Source: Desertivirga arenae
Lineage (GTDB): Bacteria > Bacteroidota > Bacteroidia > Sphingobacteriales > Sphingobacteriaceae
Reading direction: 5' to 3'
DNA: 64,000 nt
Assembly (NCBI RefSeq): GCF_017355785.1
Contig: NZ_JAFEWE010000003.1
Coordinates: forward strand, 62,001 to 126,000
Each line of letters begins with the position of its first letter. The first letter of the stretch is position 1. The notes beneath the pieces were generated by a model. The model searched no databases, was not told the origin of the DNA, and worked only from the letters and a program-made list of their open reading frames with translations. Of this stretch, positions 42,787 to 50,885 are shown piece after piece. The position numbers and the translations under genes are program-made.

Positions 42787-44966
42787 TATAAGTTCTTAAA
42801 TATAAAATCAGTTAATTTGGAATAAAGATGGAACGTAGTGTTTCCTCCATATATCCCGTGATTTTTATTGGGATAGTAAGCCTGCTCAAAAGACTTACCA
42901 GCCTGGATAAGGGCTTCTGAGAACATTGCACTATTCTGAAAATGAACGTTGTCATCGGCGGTCCCATGAACAAGCAAAAATTTGCCTTTCAAATCTTTTG
43001 CAAATTGGATAGGAGAGTTAGAATCGTAACCCTCCGGATTTTCTTGAGGAGTTTGAAGAAAACGCTCAGTATATATAGAATCGTAAAATCTCCAGGTTGT
43101 AACCGGGGCAACGGCCATGGCCATTTTGAAAATTCCATTTCCTTTTGTTGCACAGAGCGAAGAGAGATAACCACCAAAGCTCCATCCCCAAATCCCAATC
43201 CGCCCGCTATCAACATAAGGCTGTGATGCAAACCATTTAGCTGTTTCAATCTGGTCAATTGCTTCCAATTTTCCTAATTGCTTGTAAGTAACCTTCTTGA
43301 ATTCTGCCCCCCTAAATCCAGTTCCTCTATTGTCAACACAAGCAATGATATAACCCTTCTGCGCTAGCATATTAAACCATATATCTCGTGTTCCTCCAAA
43401 GTTATCGTCTGCATTCTGGCTACCCGGCCCGCCGTAAACATACAAGAGCACAGGATACTTTTGTTTGACATCGAAATTCTTTGGTTTAATCATATAGCCA
43501 TTAAGTTCTATTCCTTGGGATGTTTTAAACTGAAAGAATTCACTTCCACGATATCCAAATTGTTTAAGCCTTTGTTTGAGCGCTAGATTTTCTTCTAAAA
43601 CTCTAACTAGTTTACCAGATTTTTCATGCAAGGTTATATAAAGTGGCTCATTTATAGTTGAGTGTGAAAGCGTGTAATAACTAAAATCGGAGCTAAAATC
43701 AGCGGAATTAGTACCTGGTATTAAACTCAATTTCTTTTTTTCTGTTCCGTCAATACTTATGGAATAAACATCTCGACGCAGGGGAGAAGACTCTGTACTC
43801 TGGAAGAAGATTAAACCCTTTTTTTCGTCAACGCCATAAACCTGAGTTACCTCCCAACTCCCTTTAGTAAGCTGTTTAAGAACTTTACCCTCATTATTGT
43901 AGAGGTAAATATGATTAAATCCATCCCGTTCACTTACGTTAAAAAAACGTTTACCATCATTTAGGAACGTTAGTTGTTCTTTTTCAATATCAATATACGC
44001 CTTGTCCTTTTCTGACATTACCACTTTTGATACTCCAGTAATTGCATTTGTAAAAAGGTAGTCCAATGTGTTCTGATGTCTGTTTAATCTCAAAATGCAT
44101 AACGTATTCGACAAATTCGTCCATTTAATTCTGGGTAAGTATTGATCTGTCTGGTCGCCTACGTCTGCTTTGGTTGTAATACGGGAATTAGAATCATAAA
44201 CATGAATGCTTACTTCAGAGTTCTTTTCTCCGGCTTTCGGATATTTATATCTATATTCTCTTGGATATAATCCCTCATAAATAGGCATAGAATATTCCTG
44301 AACGGCAGTTTCATTAAATTTGTAATAGGCTAATTTATTACCGTCAGGGCTCCAGGAAAAAGCTCTTGCAAAAGAAAATTCCTCCTCATATACCCAATCA
44401 GCCCATCCATTAATAATATGGTTCTTTGCCCCATCTTTCGTGATCTGCTCTTCCTTGCCACTAGTAAGGTTAAGAATATAAATATTATTATCTATAACAT
44501 AAGCCAACTTGTTTCCGTCGGGTGAGAACGTGGGAAACTGCTGCTTTCCTATTTTTGAAACGGGTGCTACTTTTTTACTTGTTATATTGTATATGTAATA
44601 CCATGCCTTTCTGGAATGTCTATATATTTCTTCCTCATCCTTCGCCAATAAAACTCTTGTTTCATCGGGGCTAAAATCTGTACTTACCTGCAAACTATCT
44701 TTACCGGAAACGATATCTGCTTCGCTGTAAATGATCCGGGCAACTTTATTATCTCTATAAGTATTGCTAACCACGGTGAGGAGCCCGCTTTTAGGATCCC
44801 TCACGATTGAGGCATAAGATTTCCCATCCTTCAAAGGCTGCTGCCCATATACAAAATTCTGTCTGAAAGTACCTTTTTTGAAGATATCTTCAAGAGTGAT
44901 ATCTTTAGGTTGTTGGGCAAAAGAAGCTGAAAAAATAAGTAACAGGATACTTAAAGAACTTTTCAT
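42786..44966 (-). CDS. Dipeptidyl peptidase IV-type S9 serine peptidase
   Basis: 726 residues with a signal peptide (SILLLIFSASFA, cut before QQPKD). An eight-bladed propeller (about 60-480) carries the N-terminal-binding Glu pair in VYEEEFSFARAF. The alpha/beta-hydrolase domain has nucleophile Ser in GWSFGGYLSSL, Asp in HGTADDNVHF and His in NKNHGIYGG. It removes X-Pro or X-Ala dipeptides from peptides in the periplasm. Co-transcription with two POT transporters makes a dipeptide release-and-uptake operon. Confidence 0.94.
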   Translation of the reverse strand: MKSSLSILLLIFSASFAQQPKDITLEDIFKKGTFRQNFVYGQQPLKDGKSYASIVRDPKSGLLTVVSNTYRDNKVARIIYSEADIVSGKDSLQVSTDFSPDETRVLLAKDEEEIYRHSRKAWYYIYNITSKKVAPVSKIGKQQFPTFSPDGNKLAYVIDNNIYILNLTSGKEEQITKDGAKNHIINGWADWVYEEEFSFARAFSWSPDGNKLAYYKFNETAVQEYSMPIYEGLYPREYRYKYPKAGEKNSEVSIHVYDSNSRITTKADVGDQTDQYLPRIKWTNLSNTLCILRLNRHQNTLDYLFTNAITGVSKVVMSEKDKAYIDIEKEQLTFLNDGKRFFNVSERDGFNHIYLYNNEGKVLKQLTKGSWEVTQVYGVDEKKGLIFFQSTESSPLRRDVYSISIDGTEKKKLSLIPGTNSADFSSDFSYYTLSHSTINEPLYITLHEKSGKLVRVLEENLALKQRLKQFGYRGSEFFQFKTSQGIELNGYMIKPKNFDVKQKYPVLLYVYGGPGSQNADDNFGGTRDIWFNMLAQKGYIIACVDNRGTGFRGAEFKKVTYKQLGKLEAIDQIETAKWFASQPYVDSGRIGIWGWSFGGYLSSLCATKGNGIFKMAMAVAPVTTWRFYDSIYTERFLQTPQENPEGYDSNSPIQFAKDLKGKFLLVHGTADDNVHFQNSAMFSEALIQAGKSFEQAYYPNKNHGIYGGNTTFHLYSKLTDFIFKNL

Positions 44967-45658
44967 TAAAATATTAAAACTAATCTGTGTGTATTGTACG
45001 TTGCATTTCTACTATGCGGCTTCCTGCTGAGGTATCAAACCAGTAATGAAACTAGTGCAAATTATAGAAAAAGGCTTAATAAATGAAGAGGAGAGGACAG
45101 CTTTTAGTGTAATAAAGGGAGAGAAATTATTATACACCATTTATTTTAAAAGAATTACTATGATAAAACACTAATTGCTATTGTTTATACCATAGTTCTT
45201 TACTAAAAAAAATTCATTTCTTGCCTTCTTTCCTGCAGATCAATTTAGACTGTTAAAGAAATTAATCCATAGGAGAAATTTGGTATTAGAGGCCGGTAAT
45301 AAATCGAAATGGAGGATTCTGAAGAAAGCGGCACTGCAGATCTTTAAAAACTACTATTTGAGAAGGTATATTGAATGAAGATATCTTCCCTGTCAAAATC
45401 TACAAAGTTTTTAACTGTTGGTTACATCCTCTGTTTCTTATGAAGATCCTCCTTTTAATGCTACTGACCGCAATCCTCTCAATAATCTCTGTACTTCAAT
45501 ATGTTATCAATTTTTCTCAGATCACCCGTACTTTTTTTAATTCTGTGAAATTTTTGCGAAAAATACTTCACATTTTTTACGAATTTTTAATAAGTTTGAT
45601 TTGTATCATTAGAGTTAATTATATTTACATTACAAACTTATACATCTACTTAACACTT
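44967..45658. other. Gene-poor stretch upstream of the DPP-IV gene
   Basis: About 690 bp. No convincing gene. A long frame from a TTG at 45371 is open to 45787 but its first ~95 codons are hydrophobic, AT-rich and without family resemblance. Another frame (about 45205-45375), ending in KWRILKKAALQIFKNYY-like sequence, has no start codon. Both look like decayed or random sequence. The DPP-IV promoter should lie near 44970-45050, but I see no clear TAnnTTTG. Confidence 0.4.
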
Positions 45659-45787
45659 ATGGAACATGAAATTACTAACTCCATCTTGACCAGGTATCGA
45701 GGATACAATGGTTTGAAAGGTTACCTCTACCTGACAAAAGACCGCTTGAGCTTTAGTGATGCTAATACAACTAAAGTTTATTATTAG
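45659..45787 (+). CDS. Possible 42-residue ORF with GRAM-like motif, perhaps truncated
   Basis: From ATG 45659 the 42 codons include LKGYLYLTKDRLSFS, which resembles the first strands of a GRAM domain. GRAM domains are about 60-100 residues, so this would be a fragment that stops at TAG after TKVYY. I looked for continuation in other frames and found none. Weakly supported. Confidence 0.25.
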   Translation: MEHEITNSILTRYRGYNGLKGYLYLTKDRLSFSDANTTKVYY

Positions 45788-45941
45788 CTTACCCAGCTCA
45801 TTAACTTAGACAATTAACTAATCACCAAATTTATGTAACCATAGAATAGATTATTTAAGCAGCTTATTGCCCTGTAGCTGTTTAAACCAGTAAGAGATTA
45901 ACTGTAAATTCAATATTGGCTATTTTATAAAAATTATTAAT

Positions 45942-46304
45942 ATGCATTACGGAGAAACTGTAGAACTAGTGGTTCGTCGTGATAACATCAGTATCAGCGA
46001 ACTTTCAAGGCGTCTGAACGTGAGCAGACGATCTATTTACAATTGGTTTTCGCAGGAAAATTTAAACTTTGAAATTATTTGTAAGATCGGAGACGTGCTC
46101 AGTCATGATTTTTCTGTTGAATTCCCTGAACTTTTCACTAAACACCATAGGCTCGGCCAGGTAAAGTACTTTAATGACTCGCGTATGTCTGATTTTGCTG
46201 AAGATTCTGTGCAGTACTGGAAAGACAAATACATCAACTTACTTGAAAAGCATAATGATTATCTGCGTCACGGCACACAAAGTGTTGCTGCATTTAATTA
46301 TTAA
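45942..46304 (+). CDS. Small helix-turn-helix DNA-binding protein
   Basis: 120 residues. An N-terminal HTH (about 5-55; VELVVRRDNISISELSRRLNVSRRSIYNWFSQENLNFEIICKIGDVL) has the XRE/phage-repressor pattern, with SISELSRRLNVSRRSIYNW as helices 2-3. The remainder is a charged helical tail (EDSVQYWKDKYINLLEKHNDYLR), possibly for dimerisation. It precedes the exopolysaccharide locus by about 550 bp and has its own terminator, so it is a candidate regulator of that locus; this is inference from position. Confidence 0.8.
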   Translation: MHYGETVELVVRRDNISISELSRRLNVSRRSIYNWFSQENLNFEIICKIGDVLSHDFSVEFPELFTKHHRLGQVKYFNDSRMSDFAEDSVQYWKDKYINLLEKHNDYLRHGTQSVAAFNY

Positions 46305-46398
46305 GGTTTAAACAAAGTCCATGAATTAACTTTACACTTTCACTAATTTTCTATTTGTTAATCAGAAACAGATAGAAAACATTCCGGAAAATACCTCC

Positions 46399-46430
46399 AC
46401 AGCCCTGCTTACCAGTAGGGCTGTCTTTGT
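46399..46430 (+). terminator. Intrinsic terminator after the HTH gene
   Basis: ACAGCCCT (46399-46406) and AGGGCTGT (46417-46424) form an 8-bp stem with a 10-nt loop, followed by CTTTGTATT. Confidence 0.7.
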
Positions 46431-46805
46431 ATTATCAGAAGTGATCAACTTAAGGAGAACCGGAACACCACCATAAATATCGTTCAAATCAAACTCATCA
46501 CATTTACTTCACAAAAGCAAAAAAGGGCTTAATCAAATCCTGCACAAATTATAACGGATAAGGGTAATTCCTACAAAATGATAAATGTTATTACCATTAA
46601 AAGGGAAAAATTAGCGGCTGTAAAGAAGCTTCACAATGGCTATAGCAGTCTAATAATTTTTGAACTTCCAACAAGTGATTAAAAAATACACTAATCAAAT
46701 TTTATCACAAAAGAGGGGAAAAAATGCATTGTATCGTTAATTGTACAGCCTATACAACTTGATTTACATTCCGGGAAAAGTGTGTTTTTTTTCTCGTTTA
46801 CTATC
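46431..46805. other. Intergenic stretch before the polysaccharide locus
   Basis: About 375 bp, AT-rich. It contains a 34-codon ORF at 46578-46682 (starts MINVITIKREKLAAVKK) with no recognised similarity and no promoter, which I do not count as a gene. The wza promoter follows at 46806. No repeat or mobile element ends were seen. Confidence 0.4.
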
Positions 46806-46813
46806 TAGATTTG
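46806..46813 (+). promoter_or_regulatory. -7 promoter element of the polysaccharide locus (TAGATTTG)
   Basis: TAnnTTTG match about 44 nt upstream of the wza-type ATG. No good -33 TTG is seen at the usual distance. Confidence 0.5.
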
Positions 46814-46834
46814 AATCGTCAATAGAAAGCAAAG

Positions 46835-46862
46835 TACTACCTATAAAATACTACCTATGAAA
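46835..46862 (+). repeat. Tandem TACTACCTAT repeat spanning the wza start
   Basis: TACTACCTATAAAA (46835-46848) is followed at once by TACTACCTATGAAA, so a 14-nt unit is repeated and the second copy contains the ATG start codon. Related CTACCTA sequences precede other starts in this locus. Confidence 0.6.
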
Positions 46863-47609
46863 AACTTTTATCTTTTCCTGGCACTATGCCTTACCGGATG
46901 TTCGGCTTCCAGGAACTTGGTTTACTTCAGCGATCTTAATCAAAAGTCAGAAGGAAATGAAGTAGTAGTTGCAGAACTTGAACCTAAAATTCAGAAAAGT
47001 GATCTACTAAATATCTCGGTTACTTCATCCAGTTTAGAGTCTAATGTTTTATTTACTGCAAACGTAACAGAATCAAGGAAAGGAAACTATGAAAAAGAGG
47101 GCTATCGCGTAAATAAAAATGGAGAGATAAACTTCCCGGTAGTTGGAAATGTTAAATTAGAGGGATTGACTATAGACCAGGCTCAAAAAGCATTAACAGC
47201 TCAACTGGGTAACTACGTAAAGAAACCTATCGTAAACGTTCAATTCCTAAACTTTAAAGTTACTGTAATTGGCGAGGTGAACCATCCTTCAACTCTACAG
47301 GTTAACAGCGATAAAATAACCCTTCTAGAAGCACTCGGAATGGCTGGTGATATGACAGCTTATGGCAAGCGGAATAATGTATTAGTGATTAGGGAGATGG
47401 GAGATAAAAGAACAATGGCCCGTCTTAACCTGAATAAAAAAGAAACACTTACATCTCCTTACTTTTATCTACAGCAAAATGATGTGGTATATGTAGAGCC
47501 AGATAAAGCAAAAGCATTGGAGTATAGCAGGAGCAATACCTTCAGGCCACTGGTAATAGCAACTATCTCGGCAGTAGCTGTCATTACCACAGCTTTCATA
47601 CGTAATTAA
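46857..47609 (+). CDS. Polysaccharide export lipoprotein (Wza-type)
   Basis: 250 residues. A lipobox LTGC follows a short signal sequence, so the protein is a lipoprotein from Cys15. The Poly_export domain (about 35-125, IQKSDLLNISVTSS ... GYRVNKNGEINFPVVGNVKLEGLT) and an SLBB domain (about 130-190) follow. A C-terminal hydrophobic helix (FRPLVIATISAVAVITTAFI) is the Bacteroidota variant of the outer-membrane anchor. It forms the export channel with the Wzc-type kinase encoded next. Confidence 0.92.
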   Translation: MKNFYLFLALCLTGCSASRNLVYFSDLNQKSEGNEVVVAELEPKIQKSDLLNISVTSSSLESNVLFTANVTESRKGNYEKEGYRVNKNGEINFPVVGNVKLEGLTIDQAQKALTAQLGNYVKKPIVNVQFLNFKVTVIGEVNHPSTLQVNSDKITLLEALGMAGDMTAYGKRNNVLVIREMGDKRTMARLNLNKKETLTSPYFYLQQNDVVYVEPDKAKALEYSRSNTFRPLVIATISAVAVITTAFIRN

Positions 47610-47652
47610 CCAATACAAGGAAAATACACCTATCTACCTAATATTCTACCAT

Positions 47653-49902
47653 ATGAAAGAGATCATGACCTATGTTAACCGGTGGTACCTATTCGTACTG
47701 GCCATCGCGATAAGCCTCACATCCGCCTTCTTCTATTTAAAATTTGCTACACCAATTTATAAAATCACAAGTACCCTGCTTATTGAAGACAATAAAGAGA
47801 AGGGAAATCAAGTACTGCAAGGTACTCCGTTCAGCGATCTCGATATGTTTCGGATGGCAAAAACAGTAGATAATGAAATTGAAGTATTACGATCTAAAGA
47901 CCTTTTAGCCAAAGTAATAAAGTCTTTAGACTTACAGGTAACTTATAAGGTGCAAAACGTATTTGTTAAAAAGGAACTATATGGAAAAAAATTACCTGTT
48001 CGGGTAAATATTCACAAGTTGGAACAAGCTGCTTATTTAAAAAAACTTTCAATAGAGGTTATTGATAAAGAGACTTTTATATTTAATGACGGTGAAAATA
48101 GAACCAGATATAATTTTAATCAAAAAATACGCAGACCCGAGTACACCATAAGTGTAGGAAAAGGGCCCGATTTTAAGACTGCTGCCGCTGAAGTGTTCTT
48201 CCAGTTTAACAATCAGAAACAACTAACAGAGTCTTATAACCTATCCAGACTTATCATCATGCCTGTAGTAAAAGATGCAAATACGATTGTATTAAGCCTG
48301 GAAGACGCAGTACCTCAGCGAGGAGTGGATTTTCTGAACACCTTAATTGCCATGTACAACCTCCGCGATGTCAATCAGAAAAACATCATTGCAAGAAGTA
48401 CTATAAAATTTATAGATAATCGCTTAAGATATCTTACAGGAGACCTTGCGCAAGTTGAAAAAGACGTTGAAAACTATAAGCAGCAAAACAAGGTAACAAA
48501 CATCTCTGCAGACGCTGAACAAAGCCTGCAGCATTCGGGAACTTATGATCAGCAGCTTGCAGCCGCAGACATCCAACTAAATATTGTAAGCTCCCTAGAA
48601 AACTATTTAAATAAAAATGATGACGGGAATGGACTCGTACCCAGCACTCTTGGACTTCAGGACGCAACTCTCTTATCTTTAACAAACCGCTACAACGAAC
48701 TTCAACTGCAGCGTCAGCAATTATTGCACACAGCAAATGCTCAAAACCCCCTTGTGTTAAATATTTCAGAACAGCTGGAAAAAATAAAGATCAGCTTAAA
48801 GGAAAGTTTAAAGAACGTAAAACGAGGTTTATTGGTACAGCGAGAAAACTTTGCTTCGAAGTATGATGACCTGGATTCAAGGATCAGATCTGTACCAGCT
48901 ATAGAACGGGGATTGCTTGAGCGTAGCCGGGAAGAATCAGTTAAACAAACCCTTTATCAATATTTGCTTCAGAAAAGGGAAGAAGCAGCTTTATCCATCT
49001 CTGCTACAATACCTACCTCCCAAGTAGTTGACAAACCTTCATTCGGAAGCATGCCTGTATCTCCTAAGCGTCAGCTAATCTACCTTGCAGCTTTCCTGAT
49101 AGGATTAATCATCCCTGCCTCAGGAATCTACGCAAAAAACAAGCTGAATTTTAAAGTAAAGGATATGAATGAAGTGGAGTTAATACCTGGCGCAAAAATC
49201 CTTGGAGAATTGTCTCATCAACCTCAAAAGGAGCCTCTTGTTGTCCAACGCGGCAGCAGAACTACTATATCCGAACTATTCCGTTACATACGTAATAACC
49301 TGAGATTTATGACCACTGATGGTAAAAATCAGGTACTGTTAATTACTTCCGGTATACAAGGCGAAGGAAAAACCTTCTTCAGCATCAACCTTGGAGCCAC
49401 CCTTTCATTAACAGACAAGAAAGTTGTCTTACTTGAATTTGACTTGCGGAAACCTGACCTTCTCAATAATTTGAAGATTAAACAGCAAAAAGGCATAGCT
49501 GAATATTTAGTTTCAAGTACAATGTCTGTCGATGAGATAGTAAGACCCTCACACATACTGCCTAATGTCTGGGTGATTGGCTGTGGACTGCCGCCTGAGG
49601 ATCCTTCAGAACTATTGTTAAGTCACAAGATGGAAAAGCTTTTTGACAGCTTGCGACAAAAGTTTGATTATATCCTTATTGACACGTCTCCCGTTGGTCA
49701 GGTATCCGATGCCTTTAGTATTGCGCCTTATGCTGATTCAAGCATCTACCTTATACGGTACAACTACACAAATAAGTTACAGTTAAAGGTGTTGGAAGAC
49801 ATTTACGAACAAAAGCGCTTTAACAACCCTATGATTGTATTTAACGACGCTAAGGTGAACAACAGAACTTATGCGTATGGTAACTCAAAATATGGAACAT
49901 AA
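47653..49902 (+). CDS. Wzc-type polysaccharide copolymerase and tyrosine autokinase
   Basis: 749 residues. A Wzz domain lies between two membrane helices (about 10-30 and 475-495), with a long coiled periplasmic region. The cytoplasmic BY-kinase domain has Walker A SGIQGEGKTFFS, Walker A' VVLLEFDLRKPDL and Walker B YILIDTSPVG. The C terminus carries only a few tyrosines (TYAYGNSKYGT), a short version of the usual Tyr cluster. It controls chain length and export with the Wza-type protein. Its start lies 43 bp after wza within a CTACCTA-rich spacer. Confidence 0.94.
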   Translation: MKEIMTYVNRWYLFVLAIAISLTSAFFYLKFATPIYKITSTLLIEDNKEKGNQVLQGTPFSDLDMFRMAKTVDNEIEVLRSKDLLAKVIKSLDLQVTYKVQNVFVKKELYGKKLPVRVNIHKLEQAAYLKKLSIEVIDKETFIFNDGENRTRYNFNQKIRRPEYTISVGKGPDFKTAAAEVFFQFNNQKQLTESYNLSRLIIMPVVKDANTIVLSLEDAVPQRGVDFLNTLIAMYNLRDVNQKNIIARSTIKFIDNRLRYLTGDLAQVEKDVENYKQQNKVTNISADAEQSLQHSGTYDQQLAAADIQLNIVSSLENYLNKNDDGNGLVPSTLGLQDATLLSLTNRYNELQLQRQQLLHTANAQNPLVLNISEQLEKIKISLKESLKNVKRGLLVQRENFASKYDDLDSRIRSVPAIERGLLERSREESVKQTLYQYLLQKREEAALSISATIPTSQVVDKPSFGSMPVSPKRQLIYLAAFLIGLIIPASGIYAKNKLNFKVKDMNEVELIPGAKILGELSHQPQKEPLVVQRGSRTTISELFRYIRNNLRFMTTDGKNQVLLITSGIQGEGKTFFSINLGATLSLTDKKVVLLEFDLRKPDLLNNLKIKQQKGIAEYLVSSTMSVDEIVRPSHILPNVWVIGCGLPPEDPSELLLSHKMEKLFDSLRQKFDYILIDTSPVGQVSDAFSIAPYADSSIYLIRYNYTNKLQLKVLEDIYEQKRFNNPMIVFNDAKVNNRTYAYGNSKYGT

Positions 49903-49978
49903 TAACCAAATATAAATCGCAATAGGCCCTGCATCTACCTAAGGGATAATTAAGTACAAAGTTGTGTTAGAATGGTGA

Positions 49979-50001
49979 GGGGGCAGCGTTGGGCTGCCCT
50001 C
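49979..50001 (+). other. GC-rich hairpin downstream of wzc
   Basis: GGGGGCAGC (49979-49987) and GCTGCCCTC (49993-50001) pair over 9 bp (one G-U). No U-tract follows. It is the first of several structures in the wzc-upxY gap and may be an attenuation or pause site acted on by UpxY. Confidence 0.5.
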
Positions 50002-50014
50002 CAAACCAAACCTT

Positions 50015-50048
50015 GATACAGTATTGATCAACAAGCAAGAACTGTATC
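50015..50048 (+). other. Second hairpin in the wzc-upxY leader
   Basis: GATACAGT (50015-50022) and ACTGTATC (50041-50048) form a perfect 8-bp stem with an 18-nt loop. Confidence 0.4.
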
Positions 50049-50163
50049 CTTAGAAACTATTGCCTGAAATTAGCCTGGATAGTATCTCTTCCAGCGCAGG
50101 ACAAGAAGGTGGGAAGACAAGCAGAAAGAAATTGAGTTGAACCAAGCTCATAAGTAAAAATAG

Positions 50164-50298
50164 TCATGTAAGTGAGTTGGCGAAGCTGTATTCCGCCTCC
50201 AATCATGATTACCCATAAGAACCCTTCTAATTAAGGGAGCTCCAAAAAGCCTCTAAAAGAAAAAATTTGATCATGTAAGTGAGTTGGCGAAGCTGTAT
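50164..50298 (+). repeat. Duplicated 28-nt element ahead of upxY
   Basis: The 28-nt sequence beginning TCATGTAAGTGAGTTGGCG occurs identically at 50164-50191 and 50271-50298, in direct orientation, 107 bp start to start. Both lie in the 427-bp noncoding gap between wzc and upxY (49903-50329), the second ending 31 nt before the upxY ATG. The gap also has the two hairpins listed above and no -7 promoter, so it is probably part of a read-through transcript. A role as UpxY loading or antitermination signal is inference. Confidence 0.7.
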
Positions 50299-50329
50299 CA
50301 AGACTCAAAGACAATATTGAAATCTACCT

Positions 50330-50854
50330 ATGGAAACAAGGACCTTTAAGAAGCCCGAAAAAAAATGGTTAGCTGTTTATACGCGACCACGCTGGGAAAA
50401 AAAGATCGATCATCTTTTAAAAGAACAGGGAGTTGAGTCGTTCTGCCCGGTTCGAAGAGTTGAAAGCCAATGGGCTGACCGAAAAAAAGTGGTTGAACTC
50501 CCGCTTTTTAACTCCTATGTCTTTGTGAAAGTTGATCCCAAAGAAGAATTAACAGTGCGGCAGACAATTGGCGTACTTAACTTCATTTACTACATGGGAA
50601 AACCCGCTGTATTACGAGAGTCAGAAATGGAGAATATTAAACATTTGGTGGACACCCAAAACGATATTGAAGTGATAAGTCTATCGAACTTATCCGTGGG
50701 AGATCGTGTGATGATCAAAAGCGGTATCATGAGCAAGCAGGAAGGAGCCGTTCTAAAGATAAATGGCAAAAATGTCCTGATGGTATTTGATAAACTTGAC
50801 TTCGCTGTAGTTACGAGGGTAGATCTTGCAAATCTTACACCTGTAACCTACTGA
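50330..50854 (+). CDS. UpxY-family transcription antiterminator (NusG paralogue)
   Basis: 174 residues. An N-terminal NusG domain (about 10-110; WLAVYTRPRWEKKIDHLLKEQGVESFCPVRRVESQWADRKK) and a C-terminal KOW domain (about 120-170; VGDRVMIKSGIMSKQEGAVLKI). In Bacteroides these proteins bind RNA polymerase near the 5' leader of their own capsule operon and prevent early termination. Here it is third in the locus rather than first and is preceded by a repeat-bearing leader. The start context is CTACCTATG, as at wza. Confidence 0.93.
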   Translation: METRTFKKPEKKWLAVYTRPRWEKKIDHLLKEQGVESFCPVRRVESQWADRKKVVELPLFNSYVFVKVDPKEELTVRQTIGVLNFIYYMGKPAVLRESEMENIKHLVDTQNDIEVISLSNLSVGDRVMIKSGIMSKQEGAVLKINGKNVLMVFDKLDFAVVTRVDLANLTPVTY

Positions 50855-50885
50855 TTCTTAATCAGTATCCTTTTAACACTAGATC

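Noticed and set aside
45371-45787. 138-codon frame as one membrane protein gene
   Set aside because: Starts at TTG, the first ~95 codons are low-complexity AT-rich hydrophobic sequence and the end has a different character. Only the last 42 codons are listed, with low confidence.
46578-46682. 34-codon ORF before the polysaccharide locus
   Set aside because: No similarity, no promoter element, and short enough to occur by chance in AT-rich sequence.
50164-50298. Insertion sequence or integration site flanked by 28-nt direct repeats
   Set aside because: The 79 bp between the copies encode no transposase and have no terminal inverted repeats; the repeat is too long for a target-site duplication.
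50164-50298. CRISPR array
   Set aside because: Only two copies, non-palindromic, with a 79-nt spacer and no cas genes.
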